A stretch of 64,000 nucleotides of DNA from Ruegeria sp. Alg231-54 (lineage in GTDB: Bacteria; Pseudomonadota; Alphaproteobacteria; Rhodobacterales; Rhodobacteraceae). The position numbers and the translations under genes were made by a program. The notes beneath the pieces were generated by a model. The model had not been told where the DNA came from. It was given only the letters and a program-made list of their open reading frames with translations, and ran no database searches. The DNA lies in assembly GCF_900143525.1 (NCBI RefSeq), contig NZ_FREZ01000005.1:232819-296818 (forward strand). Reading direction: 5' to 3'. This document shows, piece after piece, positions 63,425 through 64,000 of the stretch (its first letter is position 1; every line of letters starts with the position of its first letter).

Positions 63425-64000
63425 TGATTCCGTTGAAAAAGTCGTTCGTTTTTTGAGTTAGGGTGTGAGCTATAGCATTGATTTTATTGGTTCAGCCGAA
63501 GATGGCCTCGCCCTTTATCCTGTGGCGGGGATCAACGGCTTCAGTTTTGCAAGTTTCCGGAGGTTTTGGGCGGTGGCTGCGAGGGTGAATTCGTCTTGAA
63601 CGCCGCATGGCCCTCGCAGCCGGAGCCGCCCCAAACCGAGAATGCGTTTGAGGTGGGCGAATAGCATCTCGACTTTCTTGCGGCGCGCCTGAGCCTTTGG
63701 ATTGAACTCCGAGGCCGTGCATTGGCGGGCAAACTCCCGGACCTCCTCGAACCGCTCGCGGGTGACGGAACGCGCATCCACCTTTGGACAGCATTTATCC
63801 TTCGCAGGGCAGATACTGCAAACCATCTTGCTGGCGCGGTATTTGCGACGTCCTGTTCGCGGCTGCTTATTGCGCGGGTCTTTGTGATATTGCCGGGTGC
63901 GCTTCAGCTCTTTGCCTTCGGGACAAAGATACCTGTCATTGTCGGGATCCCAGATGAAGTCAGAGCGCGACCACGTTCCATCCTGACGTTTCGATTTGTC
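63425..64000 (-). mobile_element. second IS1182-type copy, inverted, truncated by the window edge
   Basis: Reading the minus strand from the edge, the sequence equals 42709-43284 of the first copy as far as I can compare, ending at TGATTCCGTTGAAAAAGTC (63425-63443). Outside this point the two copies differ. The orientation is opposite to the first copy. Confidence 0.9.
63515..64000 (-). CDS. IS1182 family transposase, C-terminal part (partial at right edge)
   Basis: The last 161 codons of the same transposase as at 41812-43194, including CSICPAKDKCCPK, FAHLKRILGLGRLRLRG and the closing KPLIPATG. The frame is open to the window edge with no stop, so the copy is likely intact beyond it. Confidence 0.92.
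   Translation of the reverse strand, partial: DKSKRQDGTWSRSDFIWDPDNDRYLCPEGKELKRTRQYHKDPRNKQPRTGRRKYRASKMVCSICPAKDKCCPKVDARSVTRERFEEVREFARQCTASEFNPKAQARRKKVEMLFAHLKRILGLGRLRLRGPCGVQDEFTLAATAQNLRKLAKLKPLIPATG

Overview
The window looks like a chromosomal stretch from a marine Rhodobacteraceae member (Roseobacter group, Alphaproteobacteria). The grounds are the housekeeping set and its order (5-aminolevulinate synthase with an FNR-type box, RodZ-like HTH protein, ispG; AmiC-like amidase, PBP1A, prfB), a DUF5930-type M23 peptidase beside a DUF455 ferritin-like protein and Bcp, a Tat-dependent TRAP transporter with its own two-component system, and a hairpin-rich intergenic repeat typical of this group. 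I cannot name the genus. No tRNA, rRNA or CRISPR array was found.

1-41.5 kb is dense, GC-rich core genome. In order: envelope and oxidative-stress genes (M23 peptidase, DUF455, bcp), a giant AsmA/DUF3971-like protein and queA, an MFS transporter, a DUF924 protein, lpdA, an M20 peptidase, hemA (C4 tetrapyrrole pathway) behind a perfect FNR box, a RodZ-like protein, ispG, an agmatine-deiminase-like enzyme, a DsbA-like/M48 pair, an aminotransferase, a peptidoglycan amidase and PBP1A, an aminoglycoside-kinase-like protein, prfB, an amidase with a DUF2189 membrane protein, and ilvIH. ilvIH is preceded by a complete attenuator whose 15-residue leader peptide reads Leu-Val-Val-Ile-Val. Next come a HalD/BesD-like Fe/2-oxoglutarate enzyme, a VOC protein, a NarL-type response regulator with a Cache histidine kinase, and a divergent three-gene TRAP transporter ending at a strong terminator.

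41.7-64 kb is an accessory island that looks AT-richer. It is bounded by two inverted copies of one IS1182-type element; the second runs off the right edge. Inside are a YceI/luciferase-like pair with a divergent TetR regulator and a two-site operator; two decayed IS6 elements and an IS6 end fragment; a six-gene minus-strand cluster (small helical protein, exported metallo-beta-lactamase-fold hydrolase, HlyD-type adaptor, ABC ATPase, FtsX-type permease with a 19-histidine loop, DUF3299 protein) facing a membrane-anchored TPR regulator; a flavoprotein/DUF4242/giant SAM-cyclase-AAA-TPR group; a phage terminase tail fused end-to-end with a broken KAP NTPase; a small exported Cys-rich protein; and a truncated haemoglobin.

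The most interesting candidate system is the 46.6-54 kb cluster. It resembles the ABC plus DUF3299 part of Zrg-type zinc systems, but the histidine-rich segment sits inside the permease, and an exported hydrolase and a periplasmic-adaptor-like protein are added. Its function is inferred only.
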